Assembly: GCA_001598975.1 (NCBI GenBank)
Contig: BBXU01000084.1
Coordinates: forward strand, 1-56,543
From: Parachlorella kessleri
Taxonomy: Eukaryota; Chlorophyta; Trebouxiophyceae; Chlorellales; Chlorellaceae
Direction: 5' to 3'
Length of the DNA stretch: 56,543 nucleotides
The notes beneath the pieces are model-generated. The model made no database searches and had not been told where the DNA came from. It saw nothing but the letters and a program-made list of their open reading frames with translations. This document shows positions 34,986 through 46,307 of the stretch, in pieces. The stretch's first letter is position 1; every line of letters starts with the position of its first letter. The position numbers and the translations under genes are program-made.

Positions 34986-35956
34986 ATTTTGTTAGCTACC
35001 TTGATGCTGCTTGATTCATACCCTTCTTGGTGGTTGTGTGAGATGTACTGCAACCTGCAGCGTGCAGTAGTGAATTGTCAACGCGGCATCTATACACTCC
35101 AGCACGGCATAGGAGGTATGCTCTTGTAGGGCACAGTCGCCCTCTGATATGACACACTGCCGATCTCCGCCTGTTCCTCGGGTACCCCAGCCACCAAAAC
35201 CTCTTGGGTGTCAGCCTGTCCATGCGGGCATCTGCTGGCCCAGTTGCGGCACAGTTGCGGCACAAGCCACACTTGGCACAAAGCAAACGGAGTTTGCCCA
35301 GACAGTCGATGATGATCATACATCTTAAGTGTTAACAAGAAAATCATTAGCCATGGATGACACAAAATTGAACTCGATGCAAGTCTCGGGACGATGTAAC
35401 AGGCATTCCTCCCGGTGTGGACCGAACTATTCGGGGAGATTGTACTCAGTGGCAAGCTGCAGACGTAGAGTAATCCAACAAGGTTGCCATCCTTGCTTCT
35501 TAAGCTTGAAAATCCAAAACGATGCAGAAGTTCCCATTGTGTACATCCAGCACAATGGCTTCCCACCCAGGCAGCTGCAACTGCCAGAAGGACCGTTGGC
35601 AAGGAAACCCTTCGCCTGTGATTAAGGGCACATGCACGTCATGCGCTTGTGCCCCGTGTAAGGTTGGGGTTAAGGAAACTGACAGGAAATGAAAAGGTGG
35701 AATAGAGCTCTTGGTCCAGACCCAAGACCCCAAAACTTTCCCCATTCACCTAGTTCTCCTTAATGCAGGACCCTCTCCCGTTGCCCTGCAGCGCCCGTTT
35801 CTCTGTGCACCTTCACACCCTCATGTACGCCTGGCCGCCCTAGCTGCCTCCCGTCGTGCCTGCAGGGCAGGTTACCCAGTTCCGTGAGAAACATACATAT
35901 GCGCAGTGGTGTGTTGGTCTACCTCGATCACAATGCTACCGAAAAAGAATTGGCCC

Positions 35957-35998
35957 TTACAGTTCGACTCTCACTCCCTGTTTGCACTACCTGCCACC
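35957..35998 (-). repeat. Dispersed 45-bp element, copy D
   Basis: In minus sense it reads GGTGGCAGGTAGTGCAAACA, then GGGAGTGAG and GAACTGTAAG, closest to copy A in the BTB gene's first intron. Confidence 0.72.
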
Positions 35999-36102
35999 CT
36001 GACAACACTGCATAGAAAAGCTGACAGGAGGGTGGCCATGCCCATGCACAGAGACCCACCAAGCAGGTAGCTGTCATTCAACCACGCCTGTTCTTGCAAA
36101 AC

Positions 36103-37768
36103 TTAACGTGCATCACTGCTCCAAGTCCTCCTGCGCACCTGGGCAGTGGCCAGCGCGTTCTGAGGCACTTTGCCCAGAAGGTCCTCAATGGCACTAATGG
36201 CAGCGGCTGCACAGGCGGGGTCTGCAACTGCCGCCTCACTTAGGCCCCGTCCGCTGTAGTTGAGTACCTGTAAGAAGGGCAAGCAACCAAGCAGGGGACT
36301 CTGTCAGGGGCAAGGAGGCACTCGGAAACCATGGCGACTTCTGGGCCCCAGTTGCAACCCCATAGCTTGGCTATGAACGGTGGACGTGCGGCAGCTAGGG
36401 AGGAAGCTCAGACCCATTCAGGTGCACAAGCATTCAGGTGCTGCAGATGGGAAGTAGAGGTAGAAGCACTGCAGAACTCGGCAAGCTCGCCCGGCTCATG
36501 CAGCGCAGCCCCAGCACTTCACAGGTCCATATCAAGCAGCGGTCACATTACGCCATGACAGCAAATAACAGCTGGGACAGTGTAGCAGCTGGGGCAGGCC
36601 GGCAGCTGCACTGGACAGACCCCCGCATGAGCCGCCAGCACTCTTCTACCTTAGCGCAAGGCCGCTGCCCTGCCACCCTGCTGTCACTTGCATCGCTTGT
36701 GGTGCAGCAGCTACCCCACCTGTCCAGCCGTGATGAAGATGGGATCTGTGAGCGACGTGTCCTGGCCCTCGCCGCCATACGCCACAGACACCTGTGCCTC
36801 CTTGTCTGTCCCGGCCGCCAGCCCAGCCACTGTCGGGGCTGCGTTTGCCAGCTGCAGGGGCAAATTTGCACAGGATGTTGCGACGGCTTTGCCTACGGCA
36901 ACTGCTCTTGCAGGGAAGAGGCTCTGCCACAAGCAGGCAGCCCCCATGGTAATACACGCCCGCCACAAGGAGAGGCCGCGGTGCTCCTCACGCTCCCCGA
37001 TGACGCCACAAGCATCATGTACAGAGCAAGCATGACTTGGCTGGGGCGCCGTCCCACCTTGCGCAGGCGCGATGCGTAGCCTGGCAGCAGGCTGTAGCTG
37101 GCCTTGCGCTCTGGGCTGTCCTTGGGGGTGGCAGCCAGGTCGCGGATCTCATACAAGACACCCCTGCAGGCAACTACTTGCATGTTGGGCTGCGTGGTAA
37201 ACCAGCAGGCTGAGAGCCCGCAGAGCAAACAGGTGATGAGTGCCAGGTATGCCTCTGCCATTCACTGTAACCCGAGTACCAGACCGACAGCCCATAACGC
37301 CCATTTGCAGGACAGACTGAGGCAGAAGCCTTGCTATGCTTGCCCACCTGGCATCCATAAGCTGCACGATGGCCTCTATGGGGTCCAGGTTGCCGCGCAT
37401 GTTCTGCTTCATCAGGTCTTGCACAAGTCCAGCCTGGGCAGGACCGATTTTGAGGGCCGCTGTGCCAAGCATGGAGGCTGCGGAGCAAATACTAGCTCTT
37501 GCGTCAACTGTTACCTACCAGCGGGTATATGTGTGGGCAAGCCCGGCAGTACTTCTTACAGGGGCACTCTCCTCAAGACTCTGCTACTTCCCTTCGCACC
37601 TAGCAGCACACCCCGTCTTGTGAGATCTGATGCTGCCTGACAGGCACTGCTTTGGGTATGCTTGAAAGCACAAACAACTGAGCTGCTGCGTTGCCTGCGT
37701 GACGAGGTGGAGGTGCGTGGCTTGGCACACAGCACGCCCACTGCCATGACAGCCGTGCTCGTCGCCAT
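36103..37768 (-). CDS. Twin-arginine-targeted thylakoid-lumen protein, family not recognised
   Basis: Five minus-strand exons in phase: 37768-37600, 37477-37348, 37163-37058, 36851-36720 and 36267-36103 (TAA), 233 residues. The leader is Ser/Arg/Thr-rich, then a twin-arginine motif TRRGVLL and a hydrophobic core ASMLGTAALKIGPAQA ending in an Ala-rich cleavage region. That is the pattern for Tat transport into the thylakoid lumen. The mature part is mostly helical: IEAIVQLMDARGVLYEIRD, SPERKASYSLLPGYASRLRK, VAYGGEGQDTSLTDP and AISAIEDLLGKVP. The size and helical pattern recall small lumenal photosystem-assembly or PsbQ-like proteins, but no signature residue confirms this. The last exon is read through a possible donor at 36139 to a nearby stop. 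It lies next to other plastid genes. Confidence 0.72.
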
Positions 37769-38503
37769 GGTGTCCCAAGGGTTGACTGCTGCGTTTTATG
37801 GTCGGGGAGGCCTCCTTTGTATTGCTGGCGCAGCCTATGCACTGGGTGACAAGGCAATCGATCATCGACACGAGTATCCTGCTGTGCTCATGCGATGACC
37901 TGGCAGGGCGCCACAGAGGATAAGGGGACGTCTCAGGACAGCCCTGTCGTGCTGCGGTTTGCATTTAGGTCCTGCTAGGCAAGAGCGCCAGATTTGGTTT
38001 TGCGTTGCTGATGCACGTCTCCCCCCTCACTCACTTAGGGAGAGTGTTGGGAATGCGCCCTGGATATGCTCAGCCTGCCGCGGTGGCTCCAGTGCAACAA
38101 TCTCCTATGCAGTGTCTCAGTGACCTGTCAAGTCGCGCTTTACATATCCCATCTAAGCAGATTAGCCAGCCACAAAGTAGCCTTCTGCCAGCTTCCCATC
38201 ACACTGGCAGCTATCGAGCCTTCGACGTTGAGAATGTCAGCCCCGTAAATGAGTTCACTCTTTGCCTGGAACTGACAACAGGCAAGCTGACCTTGGGTGC
38301 TCGCTGCCGTAGCAAGGCCAGCATTGCCAAGCACATTACTGCCACGCCTGCCTGCCAAAGCCGACACCACAAGCCCTGCACACAGGGCAGACAAATATCA
38401 CCATCAGAATATGCACCATCGGCGTGTGCACTGGGAGGTGGGGCTGGGCCCTGCTCCCTCGAATTGGTTCGCACAGCCCATGCAGGCAGGTGGGATGCCA
38501 TCA
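37769..38503. other. Intergenic between lumen-protein and cytochrome b561 genes
   Basis: About 735 bp, tandem orientation on the minus strand. Several frames up to 200 codons occur on both strands but none has recognisable content or splice support. It should hold the lumen gene promoter and the 3' untranslated region of the b561 gene. Confidence 0.45.
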
Positions 38504-39565
38504 CTACTTGCAGCTGGGAGCCTTGGGTACCCAGTCGTACTTTCCGCACCCTCCACTGCCCACCTCAAACACTAGCGGGTGTGGTAGGTCCAGCTGCATG
38601 GTCACCACTGCCAGCACCCACGTGACCACAGCCAGCTGCAGCAAGCGCAGGGCACAGGATGGGGATCACTTGGAGCAAAGCAGGTAGGGAGAATCAGGGC
38701 TTCAGCTGGGGCAAGCGCTGGTGTATAGCGAGGGTCTTGTCAATCCAGCCTTCACTTCCGCATGCCGAGCATTTATAGGTTGTAAGAAGGGCAGACTAAC
38801 ATTCAATGATGCGAATACTGCCTTGCATGCAAGCGCACGGCGCTCCTTTTGCCCACGCACCACTCTGTGTAGAAATTTTATTCGCGGCTGCCAGGGCTCT
38901 GGGAAGCGTGTCACTACCCCTAGCTTTCTGAAGCTGCTCGCTCCCAACAGAGGCGCTGACACTGTCAGCAGAAAGGTGATAAGCCCTAGCTGCATAGGCA
39001 ACACAACGTGTGTTCTTTAGAAGGAGGTTGAACCTGTCAACGAACGCGCACTGGGAGTACAAGGCTGTGCCACAAAGGCAGAGGAAAGGGATACTTTTAG
39101 CCAGACAGGGCAAGGATACATACAGTGCCAGGGCTCCAGCCCACCTTCCCATGCAGCGAAGTGAAGTGCACTTTGCCCTTAAGCATCTTATTCCTATAGA
39201 TGGCAGCGAAGCCCATAGCCGTCGACAGTGTCGCTGCCACTTGTATCCAGCCATGGTTCTGTATGGCCAGAACCCTGGGGCCACCGTCCAGGCCCCTGAA
39301 CTTGATAGCCGTCAGGATGCCCTCTGTCATGAAGCCTGCAATCCAGGGCACAAATCTTACTGCCACTGGCTTTGTGTGCGTATAAGGCAGAGCCAGGGCC
39401 ATATCCGAACCGAGTGTCGCCTGGTCCGTACCCACCCAGGTAGCCGAGGACCATAAGCAGCGGATGCCAGGCAAACAGTATGTTTGCGTAGACGCTGGGC
39501 ATTGAAGCAAACACAACTGCCAGGCAGCAGAACACGCTGAGGGTTTGCACGGTTGCCACCAACAT
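38504..39565 (-). CDS. Cytochrome b561-domain transmembrane protein (CYB561D2-like)
   Basis: Four minus-strand exons in phase: 39565-39436, 39335-39145, 38989-38861 and 38635-38504 (TAG), 193 residues, about five hydrophobic helices. Four conserved histidines expected to bind the two b hemes are present: FAWHPLLM, QNHGWIQ, SLHGK and KFLHRV. The block EGILTAIKFRGLDGGPRVLA and the TLSTAMGFAAIY segment are typical of the domain. Cytochrome b561 proteins carry electrons across membranes, usually from ascorbate to ferric iron or monodehydroascorbate. No N-terminal DOMON or other extra domain is present, which fits the short D2-type form. The subcellular membrane cannot be read from the sequence. 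Exons 2 and 3 carry most of the conserved blocks. Confidence 0.92.
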
Positions 39566-40330
39566 GGCTATGCAAGGAACAGCACTTCAGCGGCTCAACT
39601 GAAAGTCGGCTGGACGGTTGAGGCCGCTGCAACACAAACATCACTTTAATGCTGAACGGCAGTGGATGCCAGGGAGCTCTTGACTGTTATATTGAAGGCA
39701 TCCCGATGCACAATGACTCATCAGACGTAATCCCGGGGGGGTGAGGCTGCTCACATATAATGTTCTCAACGTAGGCCCAACAGTGGCCACCTTGAATCAT
39801 TTCATGCACATTATGGACATACGGTGAATCTGGTGCGACCAGGTGTTCAAAGAAGAACAACGCCCTGGGTCACAGGTTCCACCCGCCTGACTGAGTCCTT
39901 CAGGACATACCGCCACTGGTCCGGCCAGGGCTCAAGCGGTGCACGGTCCCAACACACGGCTCCCGCAAAGTCTAACCCAGGGGAGTTACACCCCTCATGT
40001 CGGCTGAACCAGAGTGCAAAGCTGCCAGAGGCAATAAAATAAATATATGAACCTCGGCCAAGAATTAGTGACTAGTGCCAGCGTGAAAGCACCACCAAAC
40101 TGGCTGAGAGAAGGTGAACATAGGGCAGATGCCCACATAACAATATAAGATAAGGATTAATACTTGCAGGCACTGCTGGTAACAAGACCTGCAAAAAGAC
40201 TGAAGTAACTCAGTGGCCACCTCTGCACGACCATGATTTGCTGCTCGTAATCCCATTGCCTCAGCCTCTGGGATGGCAGCTGCTATGACAATACCGTCCT
40301 TCGGGGAGCAACCCCTTGGCCCTCGCAGTC
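39566..40330. other. Intergenic between b561 and Mpv17 genes
   Basis: About 765 bp with no recognised exon, RNA or repeat; it should contain the b561 promoter and the Mpv17-like 3' untranslated region. Confidence 0.45.
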
Positions 40331-41584
40331 CTAGATGTGCCCCTGCCTCGCAGCTGTCTTCTTGCCAAGCGGCAGCCAAGCATGCAGCCAGCCCTCGGTT
40401 GAACAGCACATGGACATGAAGGCACTATCTGCAGCAGCGGAGGCAGCTTGGCACGCACCATGGGGAAACCGGATCAAGTATTCTCTGTGAACAGCAGGGT
40501 GCAGAGGCGGGGAGGTGACAGATCCACCAAAAGGCACTAGCACGAACCAAGCAGGCATCGTGCCCCTGCCGACCCAGGGCTGGGTGCAGGGCGCCCCCCG
40601 CAGACCACCCGCAAAATGCCAGGAATCCCCACATGTGGCACCGCGGGCCACCAGGTAACGCACCGATCACTGTCAGCAGGTTGACTATGAGCAGCTGATG
40701 GCTGGGGGAGGCCACCAGCTTGAAGTTTGCTGCCTGGATGGGTGGCCACACGGTCAACTCCGCAAGCAGTGTAGGCCAGAAGTCGTGCTGCAGCTTGCGC
40801 CGCACATCAGCCAGGGAGCCACCGCTGCCTAGCGTCATCAAAGCAAAGTAGCCTGCGGGAAAACAGGGTCGGAAGTCAGTGAGCAGGCTGGGAAGACGAC
40901 TGTGCAGGGAGGCACAAGCGTTAAGAGGTAACTCACCCAGACAGTAGAGGGGTTCGTAAATAAGTGCGTCGGCCGCAACCTGCAGCCTTAAGCGCCTAGT
41001 GGTGGTTAGTGGGAAACAGCATGCTGGCATATGAAGCTGGCATTATGTAAGGGTGGTGGGGCGCGCCCCTTTCAAATAATGCTCGCACCTTGAAAGCCAC
41101 GAACTGGGCGGTGCCAGGCTTATACAAAGACGTGGCGGCGGTTTCTAGGTTGGTGTAAAAGAAGTGACCAAACGGAGCTGCAAGAAGCGTGAGGGCGCAA
41201 CTGGTCAGGTGCTCAGCTGCAGCTGTATTTCAGCCCCACTATGCAGCAATACACAAAGGTGTCCTTGGTGAAACAGGAAGGGGGCGGAGGGGCACCCTCA
41301 TACCCCACCCACCAGCGGCTGCTGCACCAAAGGCAGCCGCTAGCAGGCCTCGCCGGGCATTAAACCGGCCCCTCTTCTCCAGGCGCTGGGCCAAAACATC
41401 GCCTAGGCCCCTGCAGCCGAGATACTCCCTTCATTTGCAGACAAAGGGTAGGTAGACTGCTCATACCTCCAGAACAGCCTGGGGCTTACCATAGTGCTCC
41501 AGTTGTGAGGACCTGGGTGGCAAGGGGATGTCGGTGCAGGGCGGTGTTATACTGACGCAGCAGCTTCACAGCAATTGCCGGCAT
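40331..41584 (-). CDS. Mpv17/PMP22-family membrane protein
   Basis: Exons 41584-41490, 41410-41313, 41177-41089, 40979-40937, 40852-40664 and, tentatively, 40482-40331 (TAG), in phase, about 221 residues. Recognised blocks are LLRQYNTALHRHPLATQVLTTGAL, the GLGDVLAQ motif, APFGHFFYTNLE and the signature KLQHDFWPTLLAELTVWPPIQAANF (given in parts here: HDFWPTL and WPPIQAANFK). Family members are small four-helix proteins of peroxisomal, mitochondrial or plastid membranes thought to form metabolite channels. The first five exons are secure. The last exon replaces the usual WNxYLS ending with EYLIRF and a Cys/Ala-rich tail, so the 3' end may be wrong. No clear targeting peptide precedes the first methionine. 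It is divergent from the DUF89 gene. Confidence 0.82.
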
Positions 41585-41919
41585 TAGCGGCCTTAGGCCC
41601 CTAGCGGGGAAAGAGGGGACCCCTTGGGGCACCCCAGTTGTGTTGCTACCCTGGGAAAAAAAGAGTAGATGCAGTGCACATAGGGCCAATTGGAGTATTG
41701 AGTGATAAGTCTGTACTAACAGTTGGGCCAATGGAAGCGTTACGGTGAACCCTGGGCAGATATCTTGGACCTCATTCCAAAGCACGCATAGCGCCTGTCC
41801 AGGCTGGCAGTGCATGAGAGGTGGTCTCAGGCATCGTCTCAAATTGCTCTCGTGAGAGGATCTGCCCAGTGTCAAATTCTTTCGCGCATTATATCGGTCA
41901 GCTCTTACAAACTGGTACC
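41585..41919. promoter_or_regulatory. Divergent promoter region (Mpv17-like / DUF89)
   Basis: 335 bp between divergent start codons. No element was assigned with confidence. Confidence 0.45.
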
Positions 41920-44535
41920 ATGACAGTGATCTCTGCGGACGCCCCTCTAGAGATTCTCACTGGCTACGTGCCGGGCTTGCCACAGCTTGCTGAACCAGAC
42001 TACAGTCCTTCAACTTTTGATTACCTCCCTCGTGCACAGCTGGCTGCTCGGTGCGCGTGGTTCGCTTGCCCTGGACCTGTACCTTGGCTGCCAAGCTGTT
42101 TTGGCCACACAGATACCTGACAAAGGTATATGCACTGAACAGGGGCCAGCCTGCCTTCCCAGCTCTTGAAGACTGGATAAGGATATTCAAGGAAGCTGTT
42201 CCAAACTTTCAGGACACAGCTGCCAAAGACCCATCCGTTCCTGAGTCACGTCGGCAGGTTGGTCAGCTGCTTGCCGCAGGGTAGAAGCTGCAAGCATCCA
42301 ATCAAGTGCTCTGCTGTCCGTGTCTGCTGTCCGTACCCTGCTTTATAATTGTTTGTTGGACCTTGCTTGCTGGCTGCATATGCAGAGGTAACCCTCTCTT
42401 GGCGTTTTCCACCTGCACACAATGCAAGACCGGCCCTCGTCTTCTTGATGCAAGCGCAGGAGCTAACAGCCAGGTTTGCAGAGCTATACATTGGCAGCCT
42501 GGAGGAGCTGGAAAGCAGGGGAGCAACAGCAGCAGCCTCGGGAGATGTGGATGCAAGGCCAGTGACCAGCTGCCTAGACCTTGTGAGGCTCAGGTGCGCT
42601 GCTGGCAGGAGCAATCCTGCTCTATTATTGCGTACCTGCTCTGGTAACGAGTCACAATTCTTCTGTGGAATGTATGCACATGCAAATGCAGTCCAGTTGT
42701 TGGGTGCGTTGCAGAGAGAAAGCCTTGCGGGACGCTGGATTCACTGACATCTTCCGCCCCATCAAGCGGCTTGAGAATGAGAAAGCACTTGAACTGCTGC
42801 CAGAAGTCTGTGAAGAAATCGACGGCATAGCAGACCCCCGGCAGCGGTGGGAAGCAGTCGTAAGGGGCGTTTTCGCGGGCAACATATTTGACCTTGGTTG
42901 TACCACAACCACCGAAATGTATCACGAGGTATGTGGCGCCTTGCTGAGTCAGCCTGTTGGGTCTTTCACCATTGTCAGTGCCGTCATGTGGGCTTTCCAG
43001 CACTGCTGAACACATGTTGCCTTCGTGCAGGTCCTAAAACCAGGCATATGTTTTCTGCATGGCATGCCTTTGTGCCTTGCAAGAACGACCAGGAGACGCG
43101 GTGCGGCCTACCTACAGCATGCAGTGATGCTTGAGATCCATAAACGACTTGACAACTTTCCATGTGCTGCAGAATGGCATGTCATTTCATGATACGCGGG
43201 AGAAGCTGGTTTCACGACCCTGGGTGATAGACTGCCTAGACGAGATGCTTGATCGGGTCACAACTCACACATACAACAAGGCGGTACTGTTCGTCGACAA
43301 TGCTGGGGCAGATGTGATCTTAGGTAAGGCCTGCACAGCGTGTGTGCGGTTCGTTACAGTTTGCCAAAGCTGCGCTTCGTACTCCTCCTGCTGCAACTGT
43401 GCTGTTGACCGCCCACCACCACTGTGCTCATCACCCTAAGGGCCCATGTTTGCCCATGTGCAAAGGCCTTGCTGCGTGCACCGCAGCCACTGGCATGCTG
43501 GCCTCAACCCGAGAGCGCGTCACCGTGGTACCAAAGCCGTGCTGGGACCTCACGAGCTGCTGCCCCTGCAACCCCGCCCGCCTCACTGTTCGGCCCACGG
43601 GATAACTCAGGTGCTTGCCACCCTTGGGGTGCATGCAGGCATGCTGCCCTTGGCCCGGGAGCTACTCAAGCGGGGCACCACAGTGGTTGTAGCAGCCAAC
43701 GAGCTCCCCTCCATCAACGACATGACGGCAGCGGAGCTGGAGGCCCTCCTGCCCCAGATCTGCTCCTCGGACGCTCTCCTGTGCAAGGCGGTGTCCTCCC
43801 AGCGGTTGAGAGTTGTGTCCAGCGGCAGTGGCCTGCCTGTGATAGACCTCTCGCAGGTACTTGCGGTCCTGCTGAGCAACTGCTAGGCCTGCTTGGGGCC
43901 ATGCTGCTGGCCCCACCCAGGCTGTGTTCATGGCATTATGGAAGTGGCCCCTCTTACCCTTTGTGAAGGCTTCGCGGGTTTACATGAGACAGCTTGAGGA
44001 GTGTCTCCCACCCAGGTAGCCATGCCTTTCCTGTTGCACTGACACCTGGCAGCATCAGGCAGCCAAAGCAGGGGGTTGATAGTCAATGACCACCTGGAGA
44101 TGTGGTGCAGGTGTCACATGAGCTTGCTGACGCCTGTGTGGACGCGGACTTGGTAATCCTGGAAGGTAGGGTACAGCTTATCTGGTCAGCTCCACCATCC
44201 TAGCAGCACAACGAGCACAGCACAGCATGGGGGTCTGATGGGCATCTTGCTAAGCCAGCAGGCAGCCGGCGCCTGACTCTCAGCCTGCTTCTTTCCCCGT
44301 GTCAGGCTCCCTGTTAGGCGGTGGTAGCGTCCCCAGTTCGATGGCATGAGCCCACTCCTGCTTGCCCTTACACACTGCAGGCATGGGGCGCTCCATCGAG
44401 ACAAACTTGAATGCCCGCTTCTCCGTGGACTCGCTCAAGCTGGGCATGATCAAGCATCAGGAGGTCGCATCAGCCCTGGGTGGGCGCATCTATGACTGTG
44501 TGTGCAAGTTCGACCGAGGAGGCGGGGTGGCCTGA
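41920..44535 (+). CDS. DUF89 damage-control phosphatase (plant At2g17340 / PANK4 C-terminal type)
   Basis: Eight exons: 41920-42050, 42143-42257, 42460-42593, 42715-42928, 43173-43323, 43639-43856, 44111-44165 and 44381-44535 (TGA), in phase, 390 residues; plant homologs are about 370. Diagnostic blocks are GVFAGNIFDLG, the start of exon 5 NGMSFHDTREKL, SRPWVIDCLDEM, the metal-binding VDNAGADVILG, LARELLKRGTTVVVAANELP, SINDMT, LPVIDLS, VILEGMGRSIETN and KHQEVASALGGRIYDCV. This DUF89 subfamily is a metal-dependent phosphatase that removes damaged or excess phosphometabolites, notably oxidised or normal 4'-phosphopantetheine in coenzyme A metabolism. It stands alone here, without the pantothenate-kinase domain to which it is fused in PANK4-type proteins. 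It is cytosolic by default as no leader is seen. Exons 1-2 are less conserved but phase-consistent. Confidence 0.94.
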
Positions 44536-45337
44536 GCGAGCATTCTTGTCAACCAGTGGTGGTATGCTTATGCCACGAGGTCCTTCCTGGCATTGGCTTC
44601 AGCAGTCTACCTTATAGTTGCGGGGCAAGACGCAACTGCTATATGCTATTGGCTAATTTTGAACCTTTTGGTGTCTTTGCCTACCCTTTTGATGTCTTTG
44701 TCTCTTAATAGGTGAAACTCTCAACAGACGGCATTGCTAATACTTATTTCACTACTATGAATTGTGGTCATGTTCAAGCATGTGTCCCTTCAAGGCCATG
44801 GATCACCAGAAGACATTATTTGCTATTCACTAGATGACGATAAACATCAACAATGCACTGCACAGCTCAGCAGGCCACGCAGTTACCTGTGCGCTTAGTG
44901 TACAGAGTGTTCAGACTACGGTTCTGGCATGTGCATGTATGCCAAGCGGTGCAAACACCAAATCATAGCAAGCCGAGGGCTGGGCAAGCAGCAGGATGGA
45001 AATTCAAGGCAACGTAAGTCAGGGACATACAGGGAGATGAGGAACCCAGAGATAAGAAATGGTGCAAGGCACGCGCACCTTTGTACATACACATACACTC
45101 GCCCCAAATTCTGAGAGCAATGTGAATAGAAGCACCGGGGTAAAAACGGCGCACCAGAGGTGAAGGAGAACATTATTGTGCATCACAACTCAGGCAAGAC
45201 TCAGGAGGCATATTTGCATGAGTGCAGGTATGCAGCCCTGTCAGTACAGTCCGCCCCTACCTCTCTCTCCCCACTGCCATCCTTAACTAATCAATTGTCT
45301 TTGCCATACTGCACTGCCAAGGGGTAGCACTGCTGCC
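44536..45337. other. Convergent intergenic region (DUF89 / RING)
   Basis: About 800 bp between convergent stops with no recognised exon, RNA or repeat. Confidence 0.5.
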
Positions 45338-46307
45338 TCAGCACCTGCTGCCACATATGTCCGTCGTACTGGTGCTTGTTGCCCCACCTGTACCCTCAGT
45401 TGTCTCCCTCACACCGGCGGGTGGTTCTGTCACAGGCTGAGGTTCCACCCCGGCCAGCACGACTGGAAAGCCGACAACTGGGGTTGGTGGCTCAGCTGCC
45501 CTGGCTGCCCCAGAGGTGGTGCTGTCAGCTGCCCTAATCTCAGAAAGGTAGGCACACAGCTGGTTCCGGCACAGCGGGCACATCGCGCCCTCCCCTTGGG
45601 CCCGGACAAGGCGCCACAGGCACGTCTTGCAGAGCCCATGCTTGCAGCGCAGCTCCACCCAGCGCCGCCGCTTGTTGATCTCTGTCAAGCAGACGGGGCA
45701 CTCGGACGGGCGGAAGTCTTCTTTGCCAACAGGGCACCTTGCCATCACATAGGGCTGCCTCTCGCCAGGCAGCTTCTCGCCTGCAACAGACAGAGGCAGC
45801 GTGTGACGCAGCGCGTAACCTCCAAGCCAAGGCAGAGCAAACCCTGCCTAGCACAGTGCTTGCCATCCACAGCCAGCACAATTGCTCACACCAACCGAAG
45901 CCACAGTGCCACACGAGTGCAGGAAGATATAAGCGAAACTAGCAGACTACAGTCCGTTAAAGCGAGGAGGTGACAAAGTTGCAATCCAACTGGCAGGGAC
46001 TCGCGTCGTGCGGACCTGGGCCCCTGGAGAAAAGGTCCAGTGGGACCAGGCCTCTCCTCAAAGCCCGTCTCGTGCGAAACATCCTATGCAGGATGACTCC
46101 AAATGTTGCAAGGAAGACAAAGCACCCCAGGATAATGACTATGATGAACCATTGCAGGCAGAGGCCCCCGCATCCTCCTGGACCTGTTGAGGCCGGGGGA
46201 CTCTGCAAGAGCGCTCGGGACATGAGGGCACCAATGAGCCATTGTGCAGTCCAGGTCGAGTAGAGTTCCTTTGATCGCTGGCCCCATGCGATGATTGTGC
46301 AAAGCAT
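45338..46307 (-). CDS. Single-pass membrane RING-finger protein, probable E3 ubiquitin ligase
   Basis: Two minus-strand exons, 46307-46016 and 45780-45338 (TGA), joined in phase to 244 residues. Exon 1 encodes a strongly hydrophobic helix WFIIVIILGCFVFLATFGVI followed by a basic stop-transfer stretch (HRMFRTRRALRR). Exon 2 has a C3HC4 RING: ECPVCLTEI, then LRCKHGLCKTCLW and MCPLCRN. A Pro/Thr/Gly-rich tail with no further domain ends the protein. TM-plus-RING proteins usually ubiquitinate membrane or secretory-pathway targets. The proposed start has no strong context; an upstream exon with a signal peptide is possible. The intron donor is GTCCGC, which is unusual but keeps the phase. Confidence 0.8.

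Larger units (their letters stand above)
34542..36102. other. Repeat-bearing convergent spacer
   Basis: About 1.56 kb between convergent stops. It holds three copies of the dispersed 45-bp element (34891-34934, 34946-34985, 35957-35998) and a short tandem duplication of CAGTTGCGGCA near 35241-35264. Open frames at 35090-35602 (minus) and 35329-35625 (plus) are not recognisable proteins. It could be decayed mobile-element sequence. Confidence 0.5.
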
